Source: an uncultured bacterium
GTDB lineage: Bacteria > Patescibacteriota > Saccharimonadia > Saccharimonadales > Saccharimonadaceae
Length of the DNA: 5,429 bases
Direction of reading: 5' to 3'
NCBI GenBank assembly: GCA_937930585.1
Contig: CALHCA010000057.1
Location: forward strand, 1-5,429
The notes beneath the pieces are model-generated. The model made no database searches, had not been told where the DNA came from, and was given only the letters and a program-made list of their open reading frames with translations. This document shows positions 4,587-5,429 of the stretch, piece after piece. How positions within the stretch are numbered: the first letter of the stretch is position 1; the number at the start of each line of letters is the position of its first letter. A program made the translations under genes and the position numbers.

Positions 4587-5429
4587 ATGGAACTAAAAGA
4601 TTACACTTATAAATTACCTGAAAATAAAATCGCAGCACATCCGCCAAAAGTTCGTGGCAGTTCGAGATTACTAGCTTTAGATCGAAAAAGTGGTAAAATT
4701 ACCGATAGCTTTTATAAAAATATTGTGGATTTCTTTGAGAGTGGCGATTTGCTCATCTTGAATGATACGAAAGTTATTAAAGCACGGCTTTTCGCCACAA
4801 AAGAGAGTGGAGCTGAGCGCGAATTAGTTGTTTTAGAGCGACACAGTTTTGATAGCGATTGGCACAAACATAAAGTTATGTATCGTGGAAAAATCAAATC
4901 TGGCGACAAGCTTTTCGTAAAAGATCTCGACCAAAATAATTTCGAAAAAACAGAAATTAAAGTTGAAGAAATTCTTGGCGACGGACTTGCAATCGTGAGC
5001 TCAAAAATCGATCTTCGTGATCTTTGCGAAAACTTTGGCACCGTTCCTCTTCCGCCATATATGCGAAGAAACGCCACGCCACTCGATATCGAACGCTATC
5101 AAACTGTTTTTGCGGAAGAAAAAGGATCAGTTGCAGCACCAACCGCCAGTTTGAATATGACTGATGAAATTTTAAATTCATTAAAAGAAAAAGGCGTAAA
5201 AATTGCATATTTAACACTTCATGTTGGGCTTGGAACTTTTATGCCAATTCGGGTTGAAAAAATTGAGGAACACCGAATGCACCAAGAATATTTTGAAATT
5301 CCAGCAGAGACTGTTTCGAAAATTCAAAAAACCGCACAAAATGGCGGTAGAGTATTCGCACTCGGCACAACAGTCGCCAGAACGCTTGAATACGCCCATA
5401 ACGCAATTTTCGAAAAGAACCTAAACGGA
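4587..5429 (+). CDS. queA: S-adenosylmethionine:tRNA ribosyltransferase-isomerase, 3' end missing
   Basis: QueA transfers and isomerises the ribosyl part of S-adenosylmethionine onto preQ1 at position 34 of tRNAs, giving epoxyqueuosine, the next-to-last step of queuosine synthesis. All 281 codons visible are open to the right edge; relatives are about 340-350 residues, so roughly 60 are missing. Family motifs appear in order: LPENKIAAHPPKVRGSSRLL (10-29), LILNDTKVIKARL (56-68), GTVPLPPYM (151-159), ERYQTVFAEEKGSVAAPTAS (169-188), LHVGLGTFMPI (211-221), EHRMHQEYFEI (228-238) and GRVFALGTTVARTLE (254-268). The common LHFT after APTAS reads LNMT (189-192). No Shine-Dalgarno precedes the ATG, in keeping with the leaderless promoter. 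No tgt, queG or other queuosine gene lies within the window, so the source of preQ1-tRNA is not visible. Confidence 0.96.
   Translation, partial: MELKDYTYKLPENKIAAHPPKVRGSSRLLALDRKSGKITDSFYKNIVDFFESGDLLILNDTKVIKARLFATKESGAERELVVLERHSFDSDWHKHKVMYRGKIKSGDKLFVKDLDQNNFEKTEIKVEEILGDGLAIVSSKIDLRDLCENFGTVPLPPYMRRNATPLDIERYQTVFAEEKGSVAAPTASLNMTDEILNSLKEKGVKIAYLTLHVGLGTFMPIRVEKIEEHRMHQEYFEIPAETVSKIQKTAQNGGRVFALGTTVARTLEYAHNAIFEKNLNG

Noticed and set aside
4712..5399. Several minus-strand open frames at the right end
   Set aside because: They lie entirely opposite queA, whose motifs are unambiguous, and show no domain or start signal of their own.
1..5429. UGA recoded as Gly or Trp
   Set aside because: No long gene has an in-frame UGA, and Trp is encoded by TGG, so the standard bacterial code fits.
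1..5429. tRNA or rRNA genes, CRISPR array, transposase or integrase
   Set aside because: None was seen on either strand by eye. No regularly spaced repeats exist other than the in-frame stalk repeats.

Overview
The window looks like an AT-rich chromosome segment of a small-genome, monoderm-type bacterium. My best guess is Candidate Phyla Radiation, probably Saccharibacteria (TM7). The guess rests on AT-rich housekeeping genes packed with overlaps or 2-base gaps, two apparently leaderless promoters, and standard use of UGA as stop, which argues against Absconditabacteria/Gracilibacteria. No rRNA or other strong taxonomic marker is present, so this is inference.

Layout. Bases 1-3521 hold a tight minus-strand run, read right to left: alpha/beta hydrolase (2706-3521), tryptophanyl-tRNA synthetase trpS (1673-2713), an RluA-family pseudouridine synthase with an S4 domain and a long N-terminal extension (505-1686), and the first 167 codons of a DNA polymerase III delta'-like clamp-loader subunit (1-502, running off the left edge). 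Overlaps of 8 and 14 bases and a gap of 2 bases indicate one operon. An extended -10 lies directly against the hydrolase ATG. At the right, queA (4587-5429, plus strand, running off the edge) starts exactly where its own promoter would begin transcription.

Between these two divergent housekeeping units, at about 3600-4550, sits a self-contained minus-strand cassette of different character. It has a TTGACA-17-TAAACT promoter, a leader of about 170 nt, a perfect Shine-Dalgarno, a 209-aa LPXTG (LPETG) surface protein with a Pro-Thr-Glu/Ala stalk, and a strong GC-rich terminator. The leader has the parts of a transcription attenuator: a 16-bp hairpin followed by a U-run, an upstream segment able to pair with its 5' arm, a downstream segment able to pair with its 3' end, and short reading frames in the loop, one ending inside the 3' arm. 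The cassette lacks the hexamer TTCGAA (about 18 copies elsewhere by eye, none here) and resembles streptococcal/Lactobacillales surface-protein genes. It is probably horizontally acquired. A chimeric assembly must be excluded.

The housekeeping genes serve translation (trpS, RluA-type synthase, queA) and replication (delta'). The hydrolase substrate is unknown. The most interesting part of the window is the attenuator-controlled, sortase-type surface protein.
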